Shown one piece after another: positions 51,993-60,405 of a stretch of DNA of 64,000 nucleotides; positions within the stretch are counted from its first letter, which is position 1; the number at the start of each line of letters is the position of its first letter. Below the pieces are notes generated by a model. That model saw only the letters and a list, made by a program, of their open reading frames with translations. It was not told where the DNA came from and searched no databases. This DNA comes from an uncultured Desulfobacter sp. (GTDB taxonomy: Bacteria > Desulfobacterota > Desulfobacteria > Desulfobacterales > Desulfobacteraceae). The DNA is taken from NCBI RefSeq assembly GCF_963666145.1, contig NZ_OY762614.1, positions 1,106,501-1,170,500 on the forward strand. Reading direction: 5' to 3'. The translations under genes were made by a program, and so were the position numbers.

Positions 51993-54008
51993 ATGTGGAA
52001 ACCGGCTGTGTGCACCAAAGATTGCCCGGATACCTGCGGCCTTCTTGCCCAGGTGGAACAGGGAAAAATAACAAAGATCAAGGCGGACCCTGACCATCCG
52101 TTTACCCAGGGTTTCATCTGCCGTAAAGCCAAATTCTTCCCGGACCACGTGCACAATGAGAACAGAATCCTGACCCCCTTAAAGAGAACAGGCCCCAAGG
52201 GCGCGGGACAATTTGAACCGGTCAGCTGGGATGAGGCATTGGATACCATTGTAGAACAGATCCAAACCGTGGTGAAAACCCATGGCCCCCAGGCCATATT
52301 GCCTTATTTTTATGCCGGCCACATGGGTATCATCCACCGGAATGCCGGCCAGCCATTTTTCCACAAGCTGGGGGCGTCAAAACTTCTTTTGACCATTTGC
52401 GGGCCGGCGGCCGGTGAAGGTTTTAAAGCCACCCTGGGGTCGGGCCCAAGCACAGACCTTGAGTCCTGCGTGGATTCGAATTTCATCATCATATGGGGCA
52501 GCAACACCCTGACCACCAACGTTCACGCATGGCCCTTTTTTCTTAAAGCCCGCAAAAAGGGGGCCCGCATCGTGGTCATTGATCCATACCGGACCACGAC
52601 CGCAAAGAAGGCCGATTGCCATCTCATGATAAAACCCGGAACCGATGCGGCCCTGGCCCTGGGAATCATGAATGTTCTGATCCGGGAAAATCTGGTCAAT
52701 AAAACGTTTATTGATCAGTGGACCGTCGGGTATGAACAATTGGTGTTGCGGGCCGCCGAATATCCGCTGGAAAAAACAGCAGAGACCTGCGGGGTATCGA
52801 CCCGGGAGATCGAAAAGCTGGCACTCTCCTACGGCAGCGCCAAAGCGCCATTCATACGCACCGGCTGGGGACCGGCCCGCCAGCTTCGGGGCGCCATGGC
52901 CATGCGGACCATTGCCTGCCTGCCCGCCCTGGTGGGGGCCTTTGACACACCCGGGAGCGGCATCACCCGCAGCCTTGGCGGCTGGCCGTCGGATATTACC
53001 CGGCTCACCCGGCCGGACCTATGCCCAGAAGGTACCCGGACCATAAACATGGTGGAACTGGGAAATGCCCTGACCCAGGTGAATGATCCCCCGGTTAAGC
53101 TGTTCTATAATTTCATGAGCAATCCGGCGGCGGTTGCCCCCCACTCTGCCCTGGTTCACCAGGGCCTTGCCCGGGAGGACCTATTTGTTGTGGTTCATGA
53201 ACTGTTCATGACCGACACGGCAAGGATGGCCGACATTATTCTGCCGTCAGCCAGCTTTTTGGAAATGACCGATATCTACAGATCCTATGGCCACAATTAT
53301 ATACGCATGGCCAGACCGGTCATTCCGCCGGTGGGTCAAAGCCGAACCAACCTGGCCATTTTCCAGGAACTTGCCAAACGGATGGGATTCACGGAAGAGG
53401 TGTTCCATCTCACCGAAGACTATTTCATTCAAGGGTTTCTTGAACAGCCCCACCCCAGCCTGGAAGGTGTGGATATAAATGCCCTGATGCAGGGTAAAAC
53501 GGTTCGGCTCAATATCACATCCAATCCTTATACTAAAGGATTTAACACCCCTTCCGGAAAGGTGGAATTTTTCTCCCAAGCCTGGCAGGACAAAGGCCTT
53601 GATCCCCTGCCCTGCGGCCAGGTTTGGCGAGATGCCCAGGACCATACAACCTACCCCCTGGAGCTGATGACCCCACCCCATCCCCTGTTTCTCAACTCAG
53701 CATTTAATGAAATTGAAAAAATCAAAACACTTGCGGGCCGGCCGACCCTGCTCATCCATCCCGACGATGCGGCAGCGCGTCATATTGCCCAGGATACCCC
53801 TGTACGGGTATTCAATGCCCGGGGCGAATGCCGGTTGGATGCCAAGATCACCACGGATACCCGCCCCGGCCTGGTTGTGGCCGAAGGCCTCCACTGGCCG
53901 CAATTCATGGACCAGGGTAAAGGCATCAACCAACTGACCAGCCAGCGTCTGACCGACCAGGGAGAGACCTGCGCCTTTCACTGCAGCCGGGTGGAGGTGA
54001 TGCCATGA
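51993..54008 (+). CDS. Molybdopterin-dependent oxidoreductase (DMSO reductase superfamily)
   Basis: The 671-residue catalytic subunit has an N-terminal 4Fe-4S site (Cys7, Cys11, Cys15, Cys43), followed by the bis-MGD binding domains (WDEALDTIVEQI, IIWGSNTLTTNVHAWPFF, LPSASFLEMTDIY) and a C-terminal molydopterin-dinucleotide binding domain (LIHPDDAAARHIAQDTPVRV). No twin-arginine signal is present, so it should be cytoplasmic. The molybdenum ligand could not be assigned with confidence; the equivalent region reads TICGPAAGEGF, where a cysteine is a candidate. No Fe-S or membrane subunit gene is adjacent. Its electron donor and substrate are unknown. Confidence 0.9.
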   Translation: MWKPAVCTKDCPDTCGLLAQVEQGKITKIKADPDHPFTQGFICRKAKFFPDHVHNENRILTPLKRTGPKGAGQFEPVSWDEALDTIVEQIQTVVKTHGPQAILPYFYAGHMGIIHRNAGQPFFHKLGASKLLLTICGPAAGEGFKATLGSGPSTDLESCVDSNFIIIWGSNTLTTNVHAWPFFLKARKKGARIVVIDPYRTTTAKKADCHLMIKPGTDAALALGIMNVLIRENLVNKTFIDQWTVGYEQLVLRAAEYPLEKTAETCGVSTREIEKLALSYGSAKAPFIRTGWGPARQLRGAMAMRTIACLPALVGAFDTPGSGITRSLGGWPSDITRLTRPDLCPEGTRTINMVELGNALTQVNDPPVKLFYNFMSNPAAVAPHSALVHQGLAREDLFVVVHELFMTDTARMADIILPSASFLEMTDIYRSYGHNYIRMARPVIPPVGQSRTNLAIFQELAKRMGFTEEVFHLTEDYFIQGFLEQPHPSLEGVDINALMQGKTVRLNITSNPYTKGFNTPSGKVEFFSQAWQDKGLDPLPCGQVWRDAQDHTTYPLELMTPPHPLFLNSAFNEIEKIKTLAGRPTLLIHPDDAAARHIAQDTPVRVFNARGECRLDAKITTDTRPGLVVAEGLHWPQFMDQGKGINQLTSQRLTDQGETCAFHCSRVEVMP

Positions 54009-54047
54009 TCCCTTTTAATACCATTAACCCAAGGCGACTTAAATAAG

Positions 54048-54968
54048 ATGGCCGAAGACTTCATTCCCGTTAAAAAATCACAAATCTCTTTATTCAAAAG
54101 TTTTCCTCTTTTCTATTTTTCAAAGGAAAATGAACCGCTGCCGTATAAAAAAGACGGCAAACCACTTGAAATGTCCCAGATCAGGGAAGAGCAGTTCCCG
54201 AAGCTTTTTATCCGCGCCGCAGATCGGGAAAATGCGTCCACCGCCCTTTACAAAACAATGAACCAGCATTTGACAAAAACCATTTTTTCCCAGGGTATCG
54301 TCTCCACAAGGCAGACGCTGAGTATCCTCGTCCAGGAAGCCCTGGAAGGTCCCCTGAATGTTTCAGGTGACATGCTTCCTGAAACCATTGAAATCCTGTT
54401 TCAGGGGTATAATAAAAATAAAACCCTGGTGGAATCCCTGGCAAAGCTGTCCAGTTCTTCAGATAAGTTAGTGGAGCACACCGTTAATATTTTGTCCTTG
54501 ACCATGCAGTTCTGCACCTTTCATCATTTTACTGAATCAAAGGCCAAAACGCTGGGGATCAGCGCCATCCTCCATGACATCGGCTGCATACAAATCACCC
54601 CGGAAATCAACAACGCCACGACCAAATTACCAGACACCCAGTTCAAGGAATATCAAACGCATACGGTAAAGGGATACCACACCATTAAAGACAGTGGCAA
54701 TTTTAAGCCGGATATTGCCATGGTGGCCCTGGCGCATCATGAAAAATTAGATGGTTCAGGCTATCCCAAAGGGGAGACTGAAATCTCAGAGGATGCCCAG
54801 CTCATCGGGCTGATCAACAGTTACGAACCCTTGGCCTACCGGGGCACCAGCCGCCACGGGGACCCTCAAAAACCGTTTAGCTCTCTGCAAATTTTAAAAA
54901 ATGAAGTTATGGCAGGCAAATACAGCAGTCAAATGTTTGTCAATTTCTGTTCATGCCTGGCCCGATAG
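54048..54968 (+). CDS. HD-GYP domain protein (putative c-di-GMP phosphodiesterase)
   Basis: The 306-residue cytoplasmic protein has a helical N-terminal domain and a C-terminal HD-GYP domain (~130-300). Ligand residues visible are His144 (LVEHTVNIL), His176-Asp177 in HDIGCIQI, His230-His231 in ALAHHEKLDGSGYPKG with the GYP motif, and the later LIGLINSYEPLAYRG block. The usual lysine after HDIG (HDIGK) is replaced by Cys180, which may alter catalysis. If active, it hydrolyses c-di-GMP to GMP. Its 3' end overlaps the convergent glycosyltransferase gene by 29 bases, and a diguanylate cyclase lies beyond that. Confidence 0.85.
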   Translation: MAEDFIPVKKSQISLFKSFPLFYFSKENEPLPYKKDGKPLEMSQIREEQFPKLFIRAADRENASTALYKTMNQHLTKTIFSQGIVSTRQTLSILVQEALEGPLNVSGDMLPETIEILFQGYNKNKTLVESLAKLSSSSDKLVEHTVNILSLTMQFCTFHHFTESKAKTLGISAILHDIGCIQITPEINNATTKLPDTQFKEYQTHTVKGYHTIKDSGNFKPDIAMVALAHHEKLDGSGYPKGETEISEDAQLIGLINSYEPLAYRGTSRHGDPQKPFSSLQILKNEVMAGKYSSQMFVNFCSCLAR

Positions 54969-56058
54969 TCCGGGATAACGCATCGTCCCATTTTTTGCCC
55001 ATATGCTGCCAGGCAAACCCTGCGGCATGGACTGATAGCGCTGCAGCCTTCTCCACATAAGCGTAAGGGTTCGTTAGAATATGCTCCAGCCTGGATTCCA
55101 GGTCGGCGTCATCTTGGTAAATGACATCGGATTTTAAGTGCTCGGGGATCAGTTCCGGGTATGACAAACGATTCGGAAGCAACGGCATGCAGCCATGGGC
55201 AACGGCCTCCATCACGGAAATACCGAAATTTTCCTGAATGGCGGTACTGATCACCACACTGCCTTTGGCCAGCCATTTCTTGTAATCCTCGGCCTGTTCC
55301 TGGTATCCGCAAACCAGAAGTTCGCCGTCAAAGCGAGTTTCAATATCCTCAAACGCTTGTGGTACGGTGCCGTACTGTTCTCCCATCACAGCCAGATAAA
55401 ACAAAATGCCCCGGCGCTTGAGCCGTTCGAGTACAGAGAAAAAAACCTTTGGATTTTTATCATACTCCCATCGGTGGTTCCAGATCACCATAGGCCTGTC
55501 CAGGCTGCCGGCTTGCTGGGCCAAAAGGCCAGAGGGTGGGGCATCTAAATCAATCCCGGGATACAGGATACCGGTTTTACGCTGGATTTTGTCCAGAACC
55601 CATCCCGGGCGAAGATCAGGCATTTTACGGATCAAGCGTTTTGCAGCACTAAAAAAATCAGCCTGGTGAAATTGCGAGTTAAAAAACACAGCATCGGCAG
55701 CCAGGGCAGACATGATATTGGTAAACCCCAGGTGAAAATCTCTTTGCTCACCGGGTTCCAGGGGATAGCTGAGTTGATTTTCATGGAAATAGAGGGCCAC
55801 AGGCGGGCATTGGGGTCCTGCCAGGGCTTTGAAATCGGTGATATCCACCATATCCGAGGCAAAGACAAGATCGTAATCGTTAATATTTTCAATCTGCCGG
55901 ACAAACGCCAGGGCACTGCCGCGCATCCGCCACTTCCAGAATCTGGGGGCAAGGGATACAATATCCACCTGGTGACAGGAACACCGGGCAAACCCATCGG
56001 CCACCGCCCTGTGGGAACCGCCGTAAAACGGCTCAAGGAATAATATTTTCAACAACAC
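54940..56058 (-). CDS. tRNA-queuosine alpha-mannosyltransferase-like glycosyltransferase (DUF3524)
   Basis: The 372-residue GT-B glycosyltransferase has the DUF3524 N-terminal signature: ILFLEPFYGGSHRAVADGF at the start, YFHENQLSYPLEPGEQRDFH at ~90-110, and VIWNHRWEYDKNPKVFF at ~195-211. The C-terminal donor-binding part contains STAIQENFGISVMEAVAHGCMPLLPN. The family includes vertebrate QTMAN (GTDC1), which mannosylates queuosine in tRNA-Asp, and bacterial homologues carry the same annotation. Acceptor identity in this organism is inferred. The gene start overlaps the upstream diguanylate cyclase stop by 10 bases, and its end overlaps the HD-GYP gene. Confidence 0.85.
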   Translation of the reverse strand: MLLKILFLEPFYGGSHRAVADGFARCSCHQVDIVSLAPRFWKWRMRGSALAFVRQIENINDYDLVFASDMVDITDFKALAGPQCPPVALYFHENQLSYPLEPGEQRDFHLGFTNIMSALAADAVFFNSQFHQADFFSAAKRLIRKMPDLRPGWVLDKIQRKTGILYPGIDLDAPPSGLLAQQAGSLDRPMVIWNHRWEYDKNPKVFFSVLERLKRRGILFYLAVMGEQYGTVPQAFEDIETRFDGELLVCGYQEQAEDYKKWLAKGSVVISTAIQENFGISVMEAVAHGCMPLLPNRLSYPELIPEHLKSDVIYQDDADLESRLEHILTNPYAYVEKAAALSVHAAGFAWQHMGKKWDDALSRTIGPGMNRN

Positions 56059-57689
56059 TCTTTTTCCGAATAAATTTCAACCCGGTTACGACCGGAATTC
56101 TTGGCGGTATAAAGCGCCTCATCAGCCTTTTTAATTGATTGGGAAAGGTTTTCTGTGGTCAGGGCTGCTTGAGCCACACCAATGCTTGTGGTGATCTGCA
56201 CTTTTTGCCCTGATTCCGTAAACAGCTCTAAGGCCTGAATAGTTTTAAGGACGCGATCCGCCACACGCTTTCCCTGTGCCATGGTTGCATCAGGCATCAG
56301 CAGGATAAATTCTTCTCCCCCGTAACGGGCAAAAAGATCCGCCTCTCGTATGACCGTTTTACATGCCTGGGCAAATTCAAACAATGCCTTGTCGCCAAAA
56401 ATATGTCCCCAGGTATCATTTACGCGTTTGAAATGATCGATATCCAAAATAGCGATGACAGCAATCCCCTGCTTTCTTTTCGCCCGTTGCGCCTCTATAT
56501 TCGCCAGATGGAAAAATTGTCTGCGGTTATACACCTTGGTCAGTTCATCAATTGTTGCCAGTTTATTCAGCGCTCTTGCCTTGTTAAGCAGTTCATGGGC
56601 CGCCCGGGCCATATCGGCAATCTCATCATGATCTGCAACGGGCAGAGGTACCTCTTTTTCTCCGGCAACCCCCGACCGCATTGCCCGGCTGATCATACTT
56701 AGGCGTTCTCCGAATCTTCGAACAACGATCTGACGGTAAAAAAGGAAAAGCAGGACAAGGGATGAAACAAACACACCGATTGTCAGGTAGATACTTTGTT
56801 TTTCCCGCTTAAGAAGCAATTCCATTTTCCCATGGTAATCCGTGGAAATCCTGTCAATATATTGGGCGGTTAAACCGGTTAATTGATCGCTCAGTTCATT
56901 CTGGGCTTTATTAAAATCGTTGATTTTCAGGGCGATGGACAAAGATTTCTGTTTCAGTTTTAAAAGTTGCCCCAGGGGTGTGAGAATATGATCGATAAAC
57001 GCGTCTATTGTCTTTTTCTGATCTTTAACGGTTGTATCAACAGGCGGCGGAACCGTTATTTGTTTAATCCGGGCAAATTCGTTTTCCAATGGTTGAATAT
57101 CCGACAATGATGCGAGCGTATCAAATTTTTCTAAAAAGTCGAGGCTTTGAGCTATCATTTTATGAACAACCACATGGTTCTCTTTTGTATGTGAATGGGT
57201 CCTAAAAAAATCGGCCCCGAATTTAAGCAGATCCCGGCGCAATCCTTTGACAATTTTAACTTGTTCACGCTCTTGTTTAAGCAGTTGTGCCTTCACCTGG
57301 AATATGAGATGCGTCTGGCTTTGAATCGCCTGGCTTAAAAAATTTAAAGAGACAATATCAATGCCTGAATCTTCATTGGACAAGGTGGCGGTTAATCTCC
57401 CAAGTGTTGCAAGCGCCGTCGTCAACTGGGTAAAGGCCTGGTGCAGCTCTGTCTGGGAATTTGTATTTGAAAGACTCCAGGAGTACACTGTGACCTGGGT
57501 TACTGTCTGCTGAATATCCTTTGCCCGTTGTATTCTTGGTATCAGACTGCCTGCAACAAGGCGGGCAGAGACAAGATAACGCTGGGAAAAATAGATGGAA
57601 AACACGCCGCTGAAGGTAACAACGAAAACAACCAGCAAAAGGATCAGGGACATCCGCGTTTGAATGGAATAGATTCGCAGTGGTTTCAT
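56049..57689 (-). CDS. Membrane diguanylate cyclase with periplasmic sensor
   Basis: A membrane helix (~12-33) is followed by a ~250-residue helical periplasmic region with long coiled-coil character, a second helix (~300-320), a HAMP-like linker and a GGDEF domain with ARYGGEEFILLMPDA, the intact GG(D/E)EF active site that makes c-di-GMP from GTP. I moved the start to 57689 (MKPLRIYSIQTRMSL) because the longer frame overlaps the upstream gene and the added 20 residues are unlike a membrane leader. The gene begins five bases after the stop of a periplasmic binding protein, which is probably its ligand-bearing partner, and overlaps the downstream glycosyltransferase by 10 bases. Confidence 0.9.
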   Translation of the reverse strand: MKPLRIYSIQTRMSLILLLVVFVVTFSGVFSIYFSQRYLVSARLVAGSLIPRIQRAKDIQQTVTQVTVYSWSLSNTNSQTELHQAFTQLTTALATLGRLTATLSNEDSGIDIVSLNFLSQAIQSQTHLIFQVKAQLLKQEREQVKIVKGLRRDLLKFGADFFRTHSHTKENHVVVHKMIAQSLDFLEKFDTLASLSDIQPLENEFARIKQITVPPPVDTTVKDQKKTIDAFIDHILTPLGQLLKLKQKSLSIALKINDFNKAQNELSDQLTGLTAQYIDRISTDYHGKMELLLKREKQSIYLTIGVFVSSLVLLFLFYRQIVVRRFGERLSMISRAMRSGVAGEKEVPLPVADHDEIADMARAAHELLNKARALNKLATIDELTKVYNRRQFFHLANIEAQRAKRKQGIAVIAILDIDHFKRVNDTWGHIFGDKALFEFAQACKTVIREADLFARYGGEEFILLMPDATMAQGKRVADRVLKTIQALELFTESGQKVQITTSIGVAQAALTTENLSQSIKKADEALYTAKNSGRNRVEIYSEKECC

Positions 57690-57693
57690 CCTG

Positions 57694-58842
57694 TTAATTT
57701 TTCTTCCATATATTTTTGTATGCCCCTCGATACCCGTTTTTCGGATCAAACAAATTTAAAGTATTACAGTTGGATTCGAGATGGTCCATGGTAAGGATTT
57801 TTAAGGGCACCTTGTAATTGCTGGGGGGCATGTGATTCATGACACGGTTTAACTCATCAACAAGCTGCCACCCTTGAAGCACCAGGGGTTCGGGAACGGT
57901 GGCGTTCTGATAACTGTCGTATTTAATCCGCAATATCGCTGAAGGACTGCCGTCCCCGGCTGAAATATTCATGGGCGGCCCCTGGGCGGGTTTTCCGTTG
58001 AGTACAATCCGGGCAACAGCATAGTCATAATACAGGTCATTAATGGCCAGAGAATATTCCCAGTTTTCATCGTATTTATTCAACAGCCGTTCCGTGGTGT
58101 TTTCCATCAGGGTGCTGACTTCGTCAAGGGGAAGATCAACGACTTCCAACAACTCACACCCCCTGCACGCTTTTATGATTTGGGCCATGGTATCGGCTTT
58201 TTTCGTGGCGATGGCAAAACGGCTGTCTGTAAAAATGACTACTTTTGCCCGGCCCTTGGATTCAGCTATGGCATAAGCGGCTGCCGTTCTTGCCACGTCA
58301 ACGGAATCGGTTGCGACGTTGAGCAGAATGGAACTATTGGGAACCTCACCCGGGAATGGGCAGACATGCCATCCTATTATTGGGATACCGGCATTTTTAA
58401 AGGGCTTGAGAAAGGGAGCAACGGCTTTTGCATCTATGCTGCCCAGGATAAGGCCGTCAGGCCTGAGATCAAGCGCCTGCTTAAATATGGCCTGCCTGTT
58501 CGCGTCATTTCCGCCGATATCAAAAAACTTCACATCCCAGTTTATGCAGGCCGCGCCTTGCCTGACCCCTTCGCCGACCCCTAAAACACCTGCGTTGCGC
58601 AGATCCTCGCCAATGTAGGCAATGGTTTTGTCCGGCAAACCGGGGGGGCCAGACGGCGGCAAGGGCCAGTTTTCAGTGGGCTGAAGCGCTGCTTCCACTA
58701 TTTTTCGGCACTCGGCAACAAGGTCATCGGCAACGTTTTTGCTCATCTCCCCTGCGGCGTTAAAAACGCCACCGGGACATGCAAACAAAACCGCGCACAA
58801 CAAACCAATTATAGTAAATTTAATGATAAATTTACGACACAT
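57694..58842 (-). CDS. Periplasmic sugar-type binding protein (Peripla_BP_4-like)
   Basis: The 382-residue protein has a signal sequence (FIIKFTIIGLLCAVLFACPGG, possibly a lipoprotein with Cys22). The type I periplasmic-binding fold is recognisable in AYIGEDLRNAGVLGVGEGVR, LRPDGLILGSIDAKAVAPFL, AGIPIIGWHV and the C-terminal lobe. Ribose-type binding proteins and sensory homologues of LuxP have this fold. No ABC transporter gene accompanies it. Instead it is followed after four bases by a diguanylate cyclase with a periplasmic domain, so the likely role is to present a bound ligand to that sensor. The ligand is unknown. Confidence 0.85.
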   Translation of the reverse strand: MCRKFIIKFTIIGLLCAVLFACPGGVFNAAGEMSKNVADDLVAECRKIVEAALQPTENWPLPPSGPPGLPDKTIAYIGEDLRNAGVLGVGEGVRQGAACINWDVKFFDIGGNDANRQAIFKQALDLRPDGLILGSIDAKAVAPFLKPFKNAGIPIIGWHVCPFPGEVPNSSILLNVATDSVDVARTAAAYAIAESKGRAKVVIFTDSRFAIATKKADTMAQIIKACRGCELLEVVDLPLDEVSTLMENTTERLLNKYDENWEYSLAINDLYYDYAVARIVLNGKPAQGPPMNISAGDGSPSAILRIKYDSYQNATVPEPLVLQGWQLVDELNRVMNHMPPSNYKVPLKILTMDHLESNCNTLNLFDPKNGYRGAYKNIWKKN

Positions 58843-59056
58843 GAAGACCTCAGTTTTTTCAACAAAATAGGGGGATAATCACGACCAAGTGATTTAAAAA
58901 TAACACATTCCCGCAAATCATTCACCCATTTGTTGCGATTTGGATTTACGAATTAAAAATACGGCATCCTCTACAGTTTCACTGGTGGGCACCGATGCGG
59001 TCTACGACGCCATCAGATCTTGATTTTAATACCTGCTTAATGATAAAGTCCGCCCC

Positions 59057-59911
59057 ATGATTGATTCAGAACTCATATCCCTGCATGGGGGCCATTCAGG
59101 CCAATTTTGCTGCCATGCCAAAGACAGCCTTGAAGACCTGATAAAAGCGTATATCAGCAAAGGATTCAAGGCCGTGGGCATCAGTGAGCATATGCCTCCG
59201 CCCGAACACCGGTTTCTCTATCCGGATGAGCTTGAGCAAGGCCTTTCGGTCAAGGACCTTGAAGAACGGTTTTCAAAATATTTTTTGGAACTGGAACGGC
59301 TTGAACAAAAATACAGGTCCGATATCCGGATATTTAAAGGCTTTGAGACCGAAACCGTTACCGGAAGCCCGGCCCTGGTGCGTGCCTTGATCCAACAGTT
59401 CAAGCCCGATTATATTGTGGGCTCGGTCCATCATCTCAAGGACCAATGTTTTGACTATTCCAAGCAGGCTTATGATGCCATTGCCGCACAGTTCAATGGC
59501 CTTGATCGCATGTATATGGCCTATTTTGACGTCCAGTATGAAATGATCCGGGATCTGCATCCCTTTGTTGTGGGCCATTTTGATCTGATACGCATTTATG
59601 ATCCTGACTTTGAGGCGCGCCTTGAAACACCCGAAATCAGCAAACGTATCCGGCGCAATCTCTCCTTGATAAAAGAGTTGGTACTGGTGCTGGATTACAA
59701 CCTGCGGCCCCTGGCTAAAGGGGAAAAGATGCCGTATCTGACTCCGGCAATCCTGGCCATGGCCAAGGAGTTGGGTATTCCCGTGGTTCCCGGGGACGAT
59801 GCACACAGCAAAGAACAGGCCGGCATGTTTGTGGACACGGCAGTCCAATCCCTAAAAAATATGGGATGTTCCACAACCTGGCCTACCCCCCGGTGCCTGA
59901 CACCCGCCTGA
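59057..59911 (+). CDS. PHP-domain phosphatase, histidinol-phosphatase (HisK) type
   Basis: The 284-residue PHP-family metal-dependent phosphoesterase has the expected metal-ligand segments in order: LHGGHSGQF, ISEHMPPPEHRF, FKGFETE, IVGSVHHLK, VVGHFDLIRIY and VPGDDAHSKEQ. These match histidinol-phosphate phosphatases of the HisK/HisJ kind, which remove phosphate in histidine synthesis. The last ~15 residues (CSTTWPTPRCLTPA) do not look like the family. A one-base shift at about 59870 would give HNLAYPPVPDTRLNFY, so the C-terminus may be frameshifted. It precedes dtd and a TrmJ-like gene on the same strand. Confidence 0.85.
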   Translation: MIDSELISLHGGHSGQFCCHAKDSLEDLIKAYISKGFKAVGISEHMPPPEHRFLYPDELEQGLSVKDLEERFSKYFLELERLEQKYRSDIRIFKGFETETVTGSPALVRALIQQFKPDYIVGSVHHLKDQCFDYSKQAYDAIAAQFNGLDRMYMAYFDVQYEMIRDLHPFVVGHFDLIRIYDPDFEARLETPEISKRIRRNLSLIKELVLVLDYNLRPLAKGEKMPYLTPAILAMAKELGIPVVPGDDAHSKEQAGMFVDTAVQSLKNMGCSTTWPTPRCLTPA

Positions 59912-59950
59912 ATTTTTACCTTCTAAACGAACCGACGATCAAGGAAACCA

Positions 59951-60397
59951 ATGAAAGCCATTGTTCAACGGGTTAAAAAAGCCCATGTTACCGTAGACAA
60001 CACCATGATATCCAGCATTGAAACAGGCCTTGTGGTGCTTTTGGGTGTGGCCCACGGGGACACGGAAAAAGATGCCGTTTACCTGGTGGACAAAATCATC
60101 AACCTGAGAATATTTGAAGAAGACCAGGAAAAAATGAACCGCTCTTTGCTGGATGTCAACGGCGAACTTCTGGTGGTATCCCAGTTCACAATCATGGCAG
60201 ACTGCCGCAAAGGCCGGCGCCCCTCGTTTACAGATGCGGCACCGCCTGAGCCTGCCCGCCGGCTGTACCGTTTTTTTGCCGAAAAAGCCGCTTCCCTGGG
60301 CGTTACAGTGAAAAAAGGAAAATTCCAGGCCAATATGGATGTATCATTGATTAACCAGGGGCCTGTCACCCTGATTCTTGAATCCCCCGGAAACTAA
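59951..60397 (+). CDS. dtd: D-aminoacyl-tRNA deacylase
   Basis: The 148-residue DTD enzyme hydrolyses D-amino acids (and glycine mischarged on tRNA-Ala) from tRNA. Both catalytic signatures are present: VVSQFTIMADCRKGRRPSF (the SQxTL-type motif) and LINQGPVTLILE (the GP-containing cross-subunit motif). It starts with the typical MKAIVQRVKKAHVTVD. AAGGAAACC precedes the ATG. Eight bases separate it from the TrmJ-like gene, so they are cotranscribed. Confidence 0.95.
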   Translation: MKAIVQRVKKAHVTVDNTMISSIETGLVVLLGVAHGDTEKDAVYLVDKIINLRIFEEDQEKMNRSLLDVNGELLVVSQFTIMADCRKGRRPSFTDAAPPEPARRLYRFFAEKAASLGVTVKKGKFQANMDVSLINQGPVTLILESPGN

Positions 60398-60405
60398 AAA
60401 AAACA

